A stretch of DNA of 64,000 nt, from the NCBI GenBank assembly GCA_944989445.1, contig CALYLW010000139.1, positions 309,501 to 373,500 on the forward strand, given 5' to 3'. Below, in pieces: positions 21,400 to 32,885 of this stretch (position 1 is its first letter; each line of letters begins with the position of its first letter). This DNA comes from Ampullaceana balthica (taxonomy: Eukaryota; Mollusca; Gastropoda; Lymnaeidae). The notes below the pieces were generated by a model that was given only the letters and a program-made list of their open reading frames with translations, was not told where the DNA came from and made no database searches. A program made the translations under genes and the position numbers.

Positions 21400-23797
21400 A
21401 AATGTATCTTTCATCGTTGCAACGATTTCAGAAGAAAGGAAATTCAAAGAAACCAACGGGTAGTTATTTAGTTTAAGCCAATAGCCTTCACTGAAGTGTA
21501 CAAAACAACTTTACAAAGTTTCATGGCGATCGAATAGTTAAAATAATATTTAAATAGTTTACATATCAACACACAAACAAAAACATAGTAAGGGGCCCCG
21601 GAACCCAATTAGTGATAATTTAAAATAATAAATTGCAAAGTATCACTGCAATAAGTTGAAAACTAATATTTATAAAGCTTATAATCAGAATATAATGACT
21701 TTTTTGGCCCACCCAAACGGTGCCAGATTTAAAGTTCTAAACGCATGTAAATTGCAATCTAGGCCATAACGGATATATGTGCAAATATTTGTCAAGATCT
21801 TTTAAAACTGAATTATTTCGGGTCCCCGTTTCCAAAGGAATGGAAATTAAAAGTTCATTACCCTATAGCACTTTAGTATTGGCCAACAAGTATTTATGCA
21901 CCAATTTTGGTCAAAATATATTTATTTACCAAGCGTCCAAAGTTTAAAAAAATGCTTATATAGCTCATCTAGAAAAGAAAAAAAAACATGTCCCCCCCCC
22001 CGGCTGCTAACACTGGTAATTTTTTTAAAGGTAGAAAACCTCAAAATCTTCTCAAATTTTCATGACTTTCGGATGAAAATAATAATATTTATTGATTTTA
22101 CAAGAAAAACGACATTAAGGGGCCCATTAAGTTAAGGGTGTAAAGTTCGAAACACCTGTTCTTTTCAATCCAGATCATGATTGTTATATTAATCTGGGTC
22201 ACGATGAATATATTAATACATATTTGGCAATATGTAAAATTAAATGGGGAATGCAATCTTATACGTTTACGAAAAATTGTGGAGCCCAGGGTCCTAAAGA
22301 AAAGTAATTTTTGAGTTTAATGCCACATAAAATTTTAATATGCGCCACTTCGTTTGGATGTACCGAGTTAGATAAAGATCCATCTATTTATACTGTTTAA
22401 ATAATTTTTATATAGCCTATAAAAGATAAAATTGACAGTTTGTGTCCCCTTCGAGTGGTAACATTTAAAAAATGCCAGGTTCCCTTCTCAGGTGCAAAGT
22501 CAACAACTTCCAAAAGCTTCATGTCGATCGGATGAATGGTGACGGGAGCTAAAATTTAAATAATATTTATAAAGCTTATATAATAATGAGTGGCATTAAG
22601 TCCAAACTGAGCAAGATGTCAAAGCCCTGAAGATTTATATCTGGATTATCATGGAGTTAATTGTCATTATTCATCAAGATCGTTTATTATAGAAAGTGAC
22701 TTAAGTCTTAAAAAGCTACGAACAAATATTTGAAAGGAATGGTCATTATGAGTTAAATAACCCGTACTATTTTATTATAGGCCATCAAGTGTTTAATTAA
22801 TGTATTAAGTTTGGCCGAGATCCATTCATTAACGAAGTAGCAAATGTTTGATTTAATTTTTATTTAGCTTATATAAGGGGGAAAATGACATTTGGGGCCC
22901 CCAGCCCTCATAAGTTATTTTAAGAAACCTTTAATGCCAAAAACCTACGACAGATTGTTTTCAACAACTTTTCAACGTTTCATAACGATCGGGTGTGTAT
23001 AAAATAATATTTATATTGCTAATATAAGAAACAAAAAAACCGACATTAAGAGCCCCGGGACTATTTGGTGCTATAAGTTAAGATTTAAACACCTGTTTAT
23101 TTCAATCTGGATCATAATGGATATTTTTATCTATAACATTTCTCAAGATCGTGTAAAATTGACTGGGGAATAAAATCTTAAACGTTTATCTTATCTTATC
23201 TGTTTACAGACGCTCCTTCTATACAGAAGATTATTGCGTCCTACGCTTATCTATGGTTTGTGTTTAGTCCTGCATTTTTATTAGAGATTTAAATGTTGAT
23301 AAAGTGTTGGTTTTCCTGGATTCTTCAGGCAACCCATTCCACGCCCGAATTCCGGACGGGAAGAAGGAAAACTTGTATGTGTTTGTTCTTGCATACGGAA
23401 TAAGAAAGGTGTTTTTATCCTTATGTCTATCAGAGGGTTATATTAAGTTATCTTTGTTTACAAAAAAAAGATTAGGGGCCACCGACCCCGAAGATATGGA
23501 CATTAGGATTTCAAATCAATATATTATTTCATTATGGGCTCTCAAGTTTGTATATATCAAGTTTGGTCAAGATCCATCCATTTACCCAGGGACTAACACT
23601 TATACTAATTTTTATATGGCTCATATTAGCAAATAACGGCACTATGTTAAATTAATTATTATTATTTTTTGCTAGTGACCATCCCGGAAGAGTGATAAAA
23701 AATTTCCCAAAGTTTCATGGAGATCGGATAAATGGTGAAGTACGCCATAGAGGACAAACATTGAGGACATAAACAGATACATACATATAAATATAGA
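21400..23797 (-). mobile_element. Long degenerate Helitron, TCTATATATA family
   Basis: On the minus strand it starts TCTATATTTATATG at 23797. Near the other end it keeps CGTTGCAACG (about 21415), as in the copy at 5189-6457, but the terminal CTAG is lost. Inside are several diverged modules with GGGGCCCC runs, ATCCATTTATTTAC and TTTATATAGCTYATAT, plus TTTCATGGAGATCGGAT near the 5' end. It is about twice the length of the other copy, partly through added modules and partly through a LINE insertion at 23188-23470. Confidence 0.6.
23188..23470 (-). mobile_element. LINE 3' end (RT C-terminus), GATAA-tail family
   Basis: Minus-strand translation of 23273-23466 gives a fragment containing KNTFLIPYARTNTYKF and SFFPSGIRAWNGLPEE, ending STFKSLIKMQD and a stop. 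The SFFP..WNxLP block is the typical C-terminal end of the reverse transcriptase ORF in CR1/L2/jockey-like LINEs. A short 3' UTR with GGACGCAATAATCTTCTG and a (GATAA) tail follows. The copy is 5'-truncated and sits inside a Helitron. Confidence 0.75.
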
Positions 23798-24298
23798 TGG
23801 AGGAAAATGTAATAAATGGTTTTATGTAACCCAGCGTCCTAGTGTCATTTCCGGCTGAGACATAAAGTTATGGAGAAAGATTGAATAAAGTCAGTGGATT
23901 CTATAAGTTCGGCAGTGTTACCATTCAATGTTCTCTCTAAGGTTCGTTGGTCCGTGTGAAAAAAATAGATCTCTTATGCAAAGTTGTGTAGCATCCATTT
24001 TTTCTGTGCAAAATTTTTAGTCCCTAAAAAGACATATGTATAATCCGCATCATAATGTGCTGCGTGGTAATTCTTAACTGCTCCGCGGTGTCGGTCAGAT
24101 AGCTAGCTAATTGGCTGCTCAGTATGCTGCTTAAAGGAAACACTGATATATATGTAATACAAAGACTGCACTCCTTTCAAGCAAGTGAACGTGAAATGTA
24201 AGAAAATAACACACACACACACATTTTACTTATGGTTATTTAGTTCAAGATATTAAATAAAAACTGTTTTCACTTATTTTCACTTTAGTAACGCTATC

Positions 24299-24790
24299 AC
24301 CTTCTTCAATTATCTTTCTCTAACCATCTGATCATCTCCTTCAACCATCTCATCATTTCCTTCAAACACCTGCTTACTTTTTCAAATCATCCGATCACCT
24401 TCTCCAACGATCTGATCACCTTCTCCAACGATCTGATCACCTTCTCCAACGATCTAGTTACCTTCTCCAACGATCAGATCACCTTCTCCAACGATCTGAT
24501 CACCTTCTCCCACGATCTGATTACCTTCTCACATCATCTGATCACCTTCTCCAACGATCTGATCACCTTCTCCAACAATCTGAATACATTCTCCAACGAT
24601 CTGACCACCTTCTCCAACGATCTGATCACCTTCTCCAACGATCTAATCACCTTCTCCAACGATCTAATCACCTTCTCCAACGATCTGATCACCTTCTCCA
24701 ACGATCTAATCACCTTCTCCAACGATCTGATTATCTTTTCAAATCATCTGACCACCTTCTCCGAGCATTTCACCACTTTATTTAACCCTA
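24299..24790. repeat. 21-bp tandem array, CACCTTCTCCAACGATCTGAT
   Basis: About 22 units of 21 bp, more diverged at the edges. The period is a multiple of three, so the minus strand reads as a seven-residue repeat (EKVIRSL) over 62 residues at 24534-24722. No start context or flanking protein supports coding. Confidence 0.92.
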
Positions 24791-24950
24791 TGACCATTTG
24801 CTTCAAGGAATCATTAACTTCCTGAACCAACGTCCTAGCAATGACATAAAATGTAGCTACAGAGCTTTTATTGCTGATAGCTATCTGTTGCCAACTTAGC
24901 TGTAATCTAGGAAAAAAATCTCTAAATCCAATCGAAAGGGGTCACTAAAC

Positions 24951-25440
24951 CAGCGTTTCCCAAATGCTTGGTCGCAACCCGGTAACGAGGGACGAAAATA
25001 GAACAAAAATATTTCGGATGGCAAAAACAAAACAAAAAAAGTTATCGCAAACTTAATTTGAGATGTTCCCCCTTCTCTTTTACATTGTGTTTACGTAGAA
25101 ATAAATGGAGCTTAACATGCGGTTGAGTGTGGACAACCGAGGAAAAATTTTCCGCTTTCTTAGTGCTCTCAACACAGTTGTCAAAGCAGCAGCAAGTCGG
25201 GAAGTCCATTTTTCAAAGAAGAGTATAACCATGTGTACGTCGTGGCAGGCTGCCAGGAACGAGCAGCATGTCTCAAACATAGTTTGTTTCCCCATTAAAT
25301 CCCTGCATGTGGCGTTAAAAGATTTTGTAGCTGCTAAATCTTCAGGCTGTACCCTCGTAAATAAGAGAGAACGAGAAATTCTCAATATTCGACCGATGTT
25401 TATAGGAATTTATAGGTGGATGGAGTTGATATCTTGATAT
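24951..25440. other. Possible hAT remnant
   Basis: CCAGCGTTTCCCAAATGC at 24951 resembles hAT (Charlie-like) left termini. The segment to 25440 has roughly 100-residue open frames on both strands (25080-25385 minus, 25105-25437 plus) that I do not recognise. No right end or target duplication was found. Confidence 0.3.
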
Positions 25441-25459
25441 CTTGGACCGAAACGTATTT

Positions 25460-25530
25460 ATATACATACATAAATATATATATATATATGTATATGTATA
25501 TGTATGTATAAATATTTATATATATATATA
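25460..25530. repeat. (TA)n/(TATG)n microsatellite
   Basis: Interrupted TA and TATG repeats. Confidence 0.85.
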
Positions 25531-25907
25531 AGACTCTGGGTCATACGAGAAACAACGCAACACTTACAGTTTTTGAATCATTCCTAAAACCATATTCACT
25601 GAGTGAATAACTTTTCTAAAAAAAATTGAAATAAATACGTTCACAAAGTGATGCCATGGTTAATCGATAATTGAGCTATGAACGGCATGTATAACAATAA
25701 CTGATTTTACGCTAACCTGTATCTTAAATGTAACATCAACTTTCACTCAAACTGAAATTCATGGACGAAATAAATATTTAATGAAATTTTGGTAGTGGAA
25801 AGGCCCACAATGAAATTCTTTGATTTAAAAGCCTTCCTGGATTTCTATAAATGCTGTGATCCCCTAATTATTTGAGCGTCATTTTTGTTTATATACCACT
25901 CATATCC

Positions 25908-26097
25908 ATGGGCGTCACTTAGGGGGTGCGGACCGCACCGGGTGACAACATTACAAGGGGTGACACCAAAGGGTAAAATTATGTATGTTCCCATTGCTTG
26001 TTACTTGCAGAGTTGGAAGCGTTCTATGGGGTAAATTGTGAGGAGGTGACACCATGAGCTACCGCGCTGGGTGACACCAACCCTATTAACGCCTCTG
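25908..26097. mobile_element. Short MITE with GGCGT ends and GGGTGACACC motifs
   Basis: The left end CCATGGGCGTCACTTAGGG and the reverse of the right end CCAGAGGCGTTAATAGGG are imperfect inverted repeats. GGGTGACA-type motifs occur near both ends. About 190 bp and non-coding. Superfamily uncertain. Confidence 0.5.
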
Positions 26098-26310
26098 GTC
26101 TTAGCTTCATATTCAAACTGTCTTAGCTGCATATGTAAGCAATGTAAATTAAAATGCAATGTGTGACATGAAATCACGTGTACGCTTTCTGTGGTGTTTA
26201 CGGTATCAAGAACCATACACCAATAGCAGACATTGAGAGCCACATCCATAGCCAATTAAAAGCAGGGTTGTTTTTTTAAAAAAGGAGATGTGTTAATAAG
26301 ATTGATTGCA

Positions 26311-26540
26311 GCAGAATCTTATCTTACATATTGCAGACGTTCTTTCTATACAGATGATCATTGTGTCCTACAATTATCCCTGGTTTGTGTCTAGTCACGA
26401 ATCTTTATTAAAGTTGTGAGTGAGTTAGTGTTCCTGGTTTGTTCAGACACCCCATTTCACGCTCGAATTCCAGGCGGGACGTAAGAGGACTAGTGAGTGT
26501 TTGTTCTTGTGAATGGAAACAAGTAAACTGTCGTTATCCC
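26311..26540 (-). mobile_element. Older LINE 3' end of the GATAA-tail family
   Basis: The minus strand aligns with the fragment at 23188-23470. The tail matches (ATCTTATCTTA, CAGACGTTCTTTCTATACAG on plus), and the PPGIRA-x-NGVSE region corresponds to the WNGLPE block, with stops in place of Trp and upstream. Clearly inactive. Confidence 0.65.
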
Positions 26541-26679
26541 TGTCTGTGTTGTATTAGATTGTTGTCTGTGTTGTATTAGATTGTTGTCTGTGTTGAATTA
26601 GATTGTTGTCTGTGCTGTATTAGATTGGTGTCTGTGTTGTATTAGATTGGTGTCTGTGTTGAATTAGATTGTTGTCTAT
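26541..26679. repeat. 22-bp tandem array, about 6 copies
   Basis: Unit TGTCTGTGTTGTATTAGATTGT. It begins directly at the truncated end of the LINE fragment. Confidence 0.9.
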
Positions 26680-28491
26680 AGTGCTTTAAGTATTATCTAT
26701 GCCTTAGTCTTTGTTCTCCAATCCACTAGTGTTTCTAGATTTAGCCATTTAACAAAAGGTGTTAGCCTTTTCCATTGTGAATGTTTACCAGTGATGAATC
26801 GTGCCGCTCTTATAGTATTTATATCGCTATAACATGAGGTACTAAAAATGTTTTAAACAAAGCAATCGTTTAAATGTATTAAGATGAGGCACTCAGATTT
26901 CAGTTATTTACAACTGTATTTGACATCTGACCCCTTCCACCACCCACCCACCACCCAAAATAACAACAAAACAACAACAAACCTCACATCAGTAGAGTGA
27001 CGCTAGGGCGTGACGTCAGTGGTCAGATCGATGGACGGTAACTGCCAGACAAATAATAGTCAAGAAGGACAGCGCCATAGTGCCACACCCATTCGTGAGA
27101 ACTTCTGCAACGTGGCGAGTAGAAAGAAAAAAGAGTTGATGATCGGCCTTTATTTTCAGATAGTTCCCAACAAATGATTGCCCGGTGTATCGAACGTCTT
27201 GTGTTATTGCAATAATACAAAGAGATTCTTTCGAGAATCTTCTTCAAGATTAGGATTAAGACAAGGAAATTGTTTTGCGGAGATCGGGAAAAAATGAAAC
27301 AACGTAAACAAATCTTTGAGATTATTTTTTGTTTTGAATCGAATGACGTCATGCCGTTGTTTCTGTAACGAAATGTCTAATTATAATTACATTTTTTTAA
27401 AAGTTGTGAGGAACTTATTCCCCCCGTGTGTTATCTATCATGAGTTCATGAAGTTAATTGAATGGTTTTTATTTATATGTAATAAGATATTAAGAGCTGG
27501 ACTAAGTTAATCAAATGGACCAGTGTCATATTGAATCGGAAAAATTTAACTTCCCTTTATCCGAACTCATTAAGCTGCTTTCTGGGGGTTGGGGAAATTA
27601 CGATTAAATAAATTGACACAAAGCGACACAGTAAATGAGACCTAAAAGTTACGACTTTGCAATATAGCACACATAGCTCTACAATATAGCACACATAGCT
27701 CTACACTCTACAATATATCACATATATTAGTTCACTGATTTCAATGTCTGCTCTTTGGTTTTCAATTGTAATTCCAAATCTTGCAGTTATTTCTGTTGGC
27801 TTCTATCACACGTAACACATCGCTGAAACTTTCTTGACGACAATTTTTTTTCCATATGTTTTTTAAAAAAAATTCTTTGAGCCGGTTCAAACTGTCCCAT
27901 ATTATAATTAGAAAAGTGCTTTCTGGCGATGGCTTGCTATAGTCATTGACTAACGTAAACCAAACCGCCACAGATGGTTAAAAAATTATTCTTTTCAAAC
28001 GACCAGAACTTGAATGAAACTGAGAAGGTTAAGAAATTGAAATAACCACACTAACGTATTTTATTTTTAATTATTTTTTATTTTTTTAATTTCGGGGTCG
28101 GTGATAGGGCTTGGGGAGGGGAGGTGTAGCATCACTATAGGAACCAAATAATAAAAGATTAGGGAAAGGTTTATTATGACGTTAATAAAAATAAACTCAT
28201 TTTTTGTGGTATTTACATAAAATTCGGTTTGGTGCCTTGTGTTACTGCGCGTTGTTATAGTTGTATCAACCTCGTCATTCATTTCCTGATCACCAGTGAG
28301 GACAAGCAAACTAATCATCGTATGGCCATTCTGATTCGTCAACATTTCAAAAATAGCGTGGTTTATTTTGATATCAACGTTTTTTTATTGTTATCTTTTT
28401 TTTTCACATGGCAGATATGAATGACGATGTCGCTTTTTAATCACGTGAAACGAATTTTTTAAGTAAAGTTTTTAAGTGAGAAATAGTGACA
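26680..28491. other. GPCR upstream region
   Basis: Contains two perfect TGACGTCA palindromes (27011-27018, 27344-27351) outside recognised repeats, and a 22-bp tandem of two to three units near 27658-27720. The 5' untranslated sequence and promoter of the receptor should lie here or further upstream, but no start site can be fixed. Short open frames are unconvincing. Confidence 0.4.
27011..27018. promoter_or_regulatory. CRE-like palindrome TGACGTCA
   Basis: Perfect CREB/ATF-type site about 1.5 kb upstream of the receptor ATG. Function is inferred from sequence only. A second copy is at 27344-27351. Confidence 0.3.
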
Positions 28492-29018
28492 ATGCTTTCC
28501 AATATGGCGGAGACGTTTACGTCATCTCCGGTTCTTCCAATGGGGATATTTCCAGCCGTCGCCAGCGACTACTACAGAGCCAAGCAGCTCCAACAGCACT
28601 TCCAACTCCAGCAGCAGCAGGTGGGCTACCAGAGCATCGTGCAGCAAGAGCCCGCAGACTACCACCCCCTCGACCCCCCGAACTTCGGGGACAATCTGAC
28701 CGGACCTGTCGTCATCACCTACGACGTGTCGATGGGCGAGGCGAACGAGGGCTACACGGTGGACGGCAGTGACCAGAGCAGCCATCACCTGGCCGGAAGC
28801 CTCTACACCAACGCCTCGCTGCTGATGTCCGCCTGGTCAACGTCCACCTCGGCCTCGCCCTCATCCTTTCCCCTGCCGTCGGGGCCTGGGGGTGGATCTG
28901 CCGCCACCACGACGTACATCGTCGTGTTTTCAACTCTGTTCTTCGTTGTCGGGACCGTGGGGATAGCCGGAAATGTCATGGTGGTCTACATCGTCATGTC
29001 TGATGGCAAAATGAGAAG
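28492..29018 (+). CDS. Class A GPCR (peptide-receptor-like), coding exon 1
   Basis: Encodes residues 1-175 plus two bases of codon 176. The ATG at 28492 is the first Met in frame; a second at 28504 (ATGGCG) is possible. Residues 1-140 form a long extracellular tail with a Gln-rich stretch (33-43), N-glycosylation sites at N68 (NLT) and N107 (NAS), and a Ser/Gly/Pro-rich region. There is no obvious signal peptide. TM1 spans about 141-169 with the conserved GN pair (GIAGNVMVVY). The exon ends ATGAGAAG|GTAGGT in phase 2, in the first intracellular loop. It is GC-richer than its surroundings. Joined to the exon at 58338 it reads through without a break. Known class role: plasma-membrane receptor for a neuropeptide or similar ligand. 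The ligand cannot be assigned from this part. Confidence 0.85.
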
Positions 29019-29450
29019 GTAGGTTTACCTGCTATTTAATCGTATTTAAAAATGTCATCCAGTTTGAGATCTTATGTCATTTGATGTTTACAGAATGCCA
29101 AATTTGACTTATAATTTTGTAGATCATAATTAATTTAGTCTCTTTCCCAATTCTTTTGGAAATAAAAAAAAATCTGTGATATTACAATAAACAAGAAATA
29201 AAAACTCGAATGAGTGTTTAAACGCAATTTCCAACAGCGAATTTCAGATTTTTTTATCAAGGGAAATCATTCTAGATTAAATTAAAAGTCGATTCAAATA
29301 AGTAATTCTGAAACTAAACACAATATGACGTCATATCCCCTCACGCTACATCACACCAAGAATGTGTCATTATAATGCGCACCACGCAACAATCTAACAT
29401 AAGGATTCACAAAATGGGAAAACCCCATTAACTATCATAAATAATATAAA
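29019..29450 (+). other. Start of GPCR intron 1
   Basis: Donor GTAGGT at 29019. The intron runs to 58337, about 29.3 kb. This first part is AT-rich and holds a TGACGTCA at 29326-29333, with no other feature. Confidence 0.6.
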
Positions 29451-30377
29451 AGCCCAAGTCACTCAATCAACGTGGGATGTAAGGATGTGGAACGCTGAGG
29501 AACGATGTACAACAGTCTATAGCAGTTGAAAAATCGTGTGGTGATTAGCACTGTAAAAATATTTAATATGACGTCATTGTTTGATCTTATATTTTAAAAT
29601 ACTAGGTGTGCATCGGTGCGCAAGATTATTATAAAAGATGCACTGTAAAAAAATATTATATGACGTCATTGTTTTTAGCTCATATTTTAATTTTGGAAAG
29701 GGAAGCGTTATACGGAGATTTCTTTAATAAAAAACAAAATTTCGGTTCTAATTTAGTATATATGTACCTATCTGAATTATCATAGCTTAAAATTTATTTC
29801 AAAAAGATTTATGATTTTAATATTAATTTGGTAAAAGTAAAAGCAAAGAGAACGGTGCGCTCGATAAATCGTATTTTTGGTTGCTATATTTGTTGTTTTT
29901 TCTATTTTAATTTAAAAAATAGACAACTAAACCTAACCCAGACCCTAAAACTGAAACTACAACCTTAAAAAAAAATGTGCGTATGACGCTAAGAATCATG
30001 GGAAATATATGTCTATAATGCCCAGCGTTATACGGAGATATCTCCGAATAATCACTTCGTTTTGGAAAAGGGAACGATGTAAAAAGAGGATTTGATATGG
30101 TTAATTGTAAAATACTTTGTGTACATTCCAGGAAGTTTAATATTTCGTATTTATCAAACAAGGATAAATTACTTGGGCTTTTGACTTAAAAAAAAAGTGG
30201 GCGCCGTAGGCGCCCTACAACCCCTATTAATAAATACTTGCGTACATTTCAGAAAGTTTAATATTTCGTATTTATAAAAAAAGGACAAGTTAGTTGGGCT
30301 TTTGAAAAAGTTTGGCGCCGTAGGCGCCCTAAAAAAAGTGGGCGCCACAGGCGCCCCGGCGCCCAGACACAATCTAG
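29451..30377 (+). mobile_element. Helitron, GGCGCC-hairpin family, longest copy
   Basis: Begins near CCCAAGTCACTCAATCAAC (same 5' end as the 11371-11760 copy) and ends CTAG at 30374-30377, followed by T. Three 3' hairpins are present: GGGCGCCGTAGGCGCCC (30199-30215), GGCGCCGTAGGCGCC (30313-30327) and GGGCGCCACAGGCGCCCC (30340-30357). Internal parts are duplicated, including two TGACGTCA sites (29569-29576, 29661-29668). A segment of about 320 bp (29704-30039) interrupts it, bounded by direct repeats AGCGTTATACGGAGAT. Located in GPCR intron 1. Confidence 0.7.
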
Positions 30378-30619
30378 TCATTCTATATTACATTAAAAGT
30401 CATTTCAAATCAAATTTTTGAGACTAAACAAAACAATTGATTTCAAAAATTGCTTCTAAAATTACGGGTGTCGAATAAAAGAAGATTTTAACAAATAATC
30501 GTTTTCCAACATTGTTCTAAATTTTTAAAACTATTGTTTGCCGTTTGTTTCAACACAATAGATGTTATGGTTGGCGAGAAATTGACAAAATACTGATATT
30601 TTTTCGTTTTTTTTTAAAT

Positions 30620-30796
30620 TTCAAGGAAATCCAGTAAACTTTTCCGGTATTTTTTTAGCTGTTGCACATCCTTGGGACCTCCTTAGCATATTTGCAAAAA
30701 GTCCCGGCCCTCTAACTGGTATGGTTCAGGAGGAGTTGCATGTACAGACATTTCGAATCTATTAACGCAATTTTTCCAAGTGAAATTGCGTTAAAA
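30620..30796 (+). mobile_element. TTAA-flanked MITE, partial copy
   Basis: Aligns in opposite orientation with 40661-40851. It ends in a near-perfect hairpin, TTAACGCAATTT-TTCCAAGTG-AAATTGCGTTAA (about 30761-30793). The other terminus has been lost. Confidence 0.6.
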
Positions 30797-30914
30797 AATC
30801 TTCGACACCTTAGGATGCAAAATTTAATATTTACATTCTGAGATTGTTCCTCCCGTACTAGGATGACTGAGATGTGACTTTACCAGGATATCATCAATGG
30901 ATTGATTGGTTTTG

Positions 30915-31053
30915 ACTCTCTCTCTCTTTCCCTCTCTCTCTTTCCCTCTCTCTCTTTCTCTCTCTCCCTCTCTCCCTCTCCTCTCTCTCTCCCTCTCCCT
31001 CTCTCTCTCTCCCTCTCCCTCTCTCTCTCTCCCTCTCTCTCTCCCTCTCCCCC

Positions 31054-31087
<34 letters not shown>
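30915..31087. repeat. (CT)n/(CCCTCT)n microsatellite
   Basis: About 170 bp of CT-rich simple repeat, which creates false Arg/Glu- and Ser/Leu-rich open frames on both strands. Confidence 0.95.
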
Positions 31088-32085
31088 CCGTAACAACACA
31101 AATGTTGTTTGTTTTTTTCCCCTTTTAAAGTCAGTTGCAAGTCCCGTGATATGTAGTCATGCTGCGAGATCAGACTTGACAAGAGCCGTATAGAAAGAGC
31201 CCTCGTGACGTGATTCATTACTTCTAGCTTCTATCCCTTTAACTTCTCACCCCACGCAAACATAGTGTCCTAAAAATAGCAATGACGACCCACCATTTCA
31301 TTTCCACAGGGACTTGCAAAGAACAACTTACACTTAGTGTTCCTATTGTCATCTGTTATGTCTCATGTTCTAACCATAGCCTCAAACGAGTTTTCCATGT
31401 ACCGAGATATTCCAAAATTAGCCCGCCATTACATAGTGTGTTGACCATAGGTCAAGAATAACCTGAGATAATTCAACATCCTCTTGTCCTGAAATTAAAT
31501 CTGTTTGTTACAACAACTCATTGCATATTTCGAATAGTATTTATTATCAGAACTGGTATAGAATTAATGGGGTATATATCGCCAAAGCTTATGTAAAACT
31601 AATTGAGTATTCGTCCCCAAGGCTTGTATAGAATTAAAGTAGTATTTATTATCAGAGCTTGTACATAATAAATTAGGTATTTATCGTCTGATTTGATCAC
31701 TTAATACATTTCTCTGTTCTGTAAATTAAAAAGAGAATTTTTAAAAAAATGTGTTTGGTATCTTTAAATGAAAAGGATATTTCAGTTTTTAAAATTTTAT
31801 TTAATTATTTATAAATAATGGGTTTTTAAAAAAATGTATGGCAAAATAAAATTTACTTTTGGAAGGTATATGTTTTCTTAAAATACATTGACATTTAAGT
31901 GAATTTGTTGCTACTATTAGGTTACCGCCTCCCTCCCATCTCCTTACTTTTTAGACTCTGTTTTGATTTATAACGTTATCTGGTTGAAGTCTGCACATGT
32001 TTAAAATAAGAAATCATCCACCATTGTTTTCATGGTGACAAAAAATATAATATGAAATGTCCCCCTCCCCTCTCCCCCAAGCATC
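31088..32085. other. Intron DNA, nothing recognised
   Basis: AT-rich intron sequence. Diverged segments around 31550-31690 (GTATTTATTATCAGARCT-like) look like an old short tandem duplication. Confidence 0.35.
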
Positions 32086-32286
32086 TTCCCGTAATAATTC
32101 ACTCCAGACAGAATTCCCGTAATAATTCACTCCAGACAGAATTCCCGCAATAATTCACCCCAGACTGAATTCCCGCAATAATTCATCACCAGGCTGAATT
32201 CCCGCAATAATTCACTCCAGGCTGAATTCCCGCAATAATTCACCCCAGGCTGAATTTCCGCAATAATTCACCCCATGCTGAATTCT
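32086..32286. repeat. 28-bp minisatellite, about 7 copies
   Basis: Unit CCCGCAATAATTCACTCCAG followed by RCTGAATT. Confidence 0.93.
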
Positions 32287-32885
32287 TAACCGCATGTTGA
32301 GTAATTCACTAATAAGTACAACTCAAATGACTGGCAAAAAACTGAGCGGCATTCCTTGATCATATCAATGAAGTATCAACCACTAGTTTCATAGACGAAA
32401 CCTGTTTAAAAACTCTGACATAATGAGACCTCTCCATATTTCACGTCAATAAACGTATGCTCTCTCTCCCCCTTGGGACTGACTCCGTATTGCTTATAAG
32501 ATTTACCAAATTAGATTTTTAAAAGAGAAGCCACGAAGACCAGGAAGATTGAATTCGAATGACCGTTACACGAGTTCCAGACCGACACCAACAGGAACCA
32601 CGGGCAAGGAAATTGTGCGCTTAAAATGGTAATGGTGTGAGAAAGGGGGTCACTTTCATTCTAAGTGCTGGTCGTCTGGAAGAGTTTTAAGGAATTCAGG
32701 GTTTCTGGGGGTTGGGGTGGGGGCGGTATTCAGCCAGCAATGATCGTATTATACGATTAAGTGCCGGGGGAGATTGGGGGGGGGAGAGAAAATTGTGTAC
32801 CATAACAAAGGAATCATGTAGAGATTAAAGAAGAAACAAAAATTAATTTCTTTATTAAATTTTAGATTTTTAAACTTTGTATACT
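32287..32885. other. Intron DNA, nothing recognised
   Basis: No gene or defined repeat. G-rich runs lie near 32705 and 32780. Confidence 0.35.

Noticed and set aside
24534..24722. Heptad-like EKVIRSL repeat protein
   Set aside because: The 21-bp minisatellite read in one frame, with no flanking coding sequence and decayed units at both edges.
25080..25437. Opposed ~100-residue open frames
   Set aside because: Mutually antisense and unrecognised; probably transposon remnant or chance.
28486..28491. GPCR start at the GTG codon at 28486
   Set aside because: A eukaryotic start at GTG is unlikely. The first ATG in frame is 28492.
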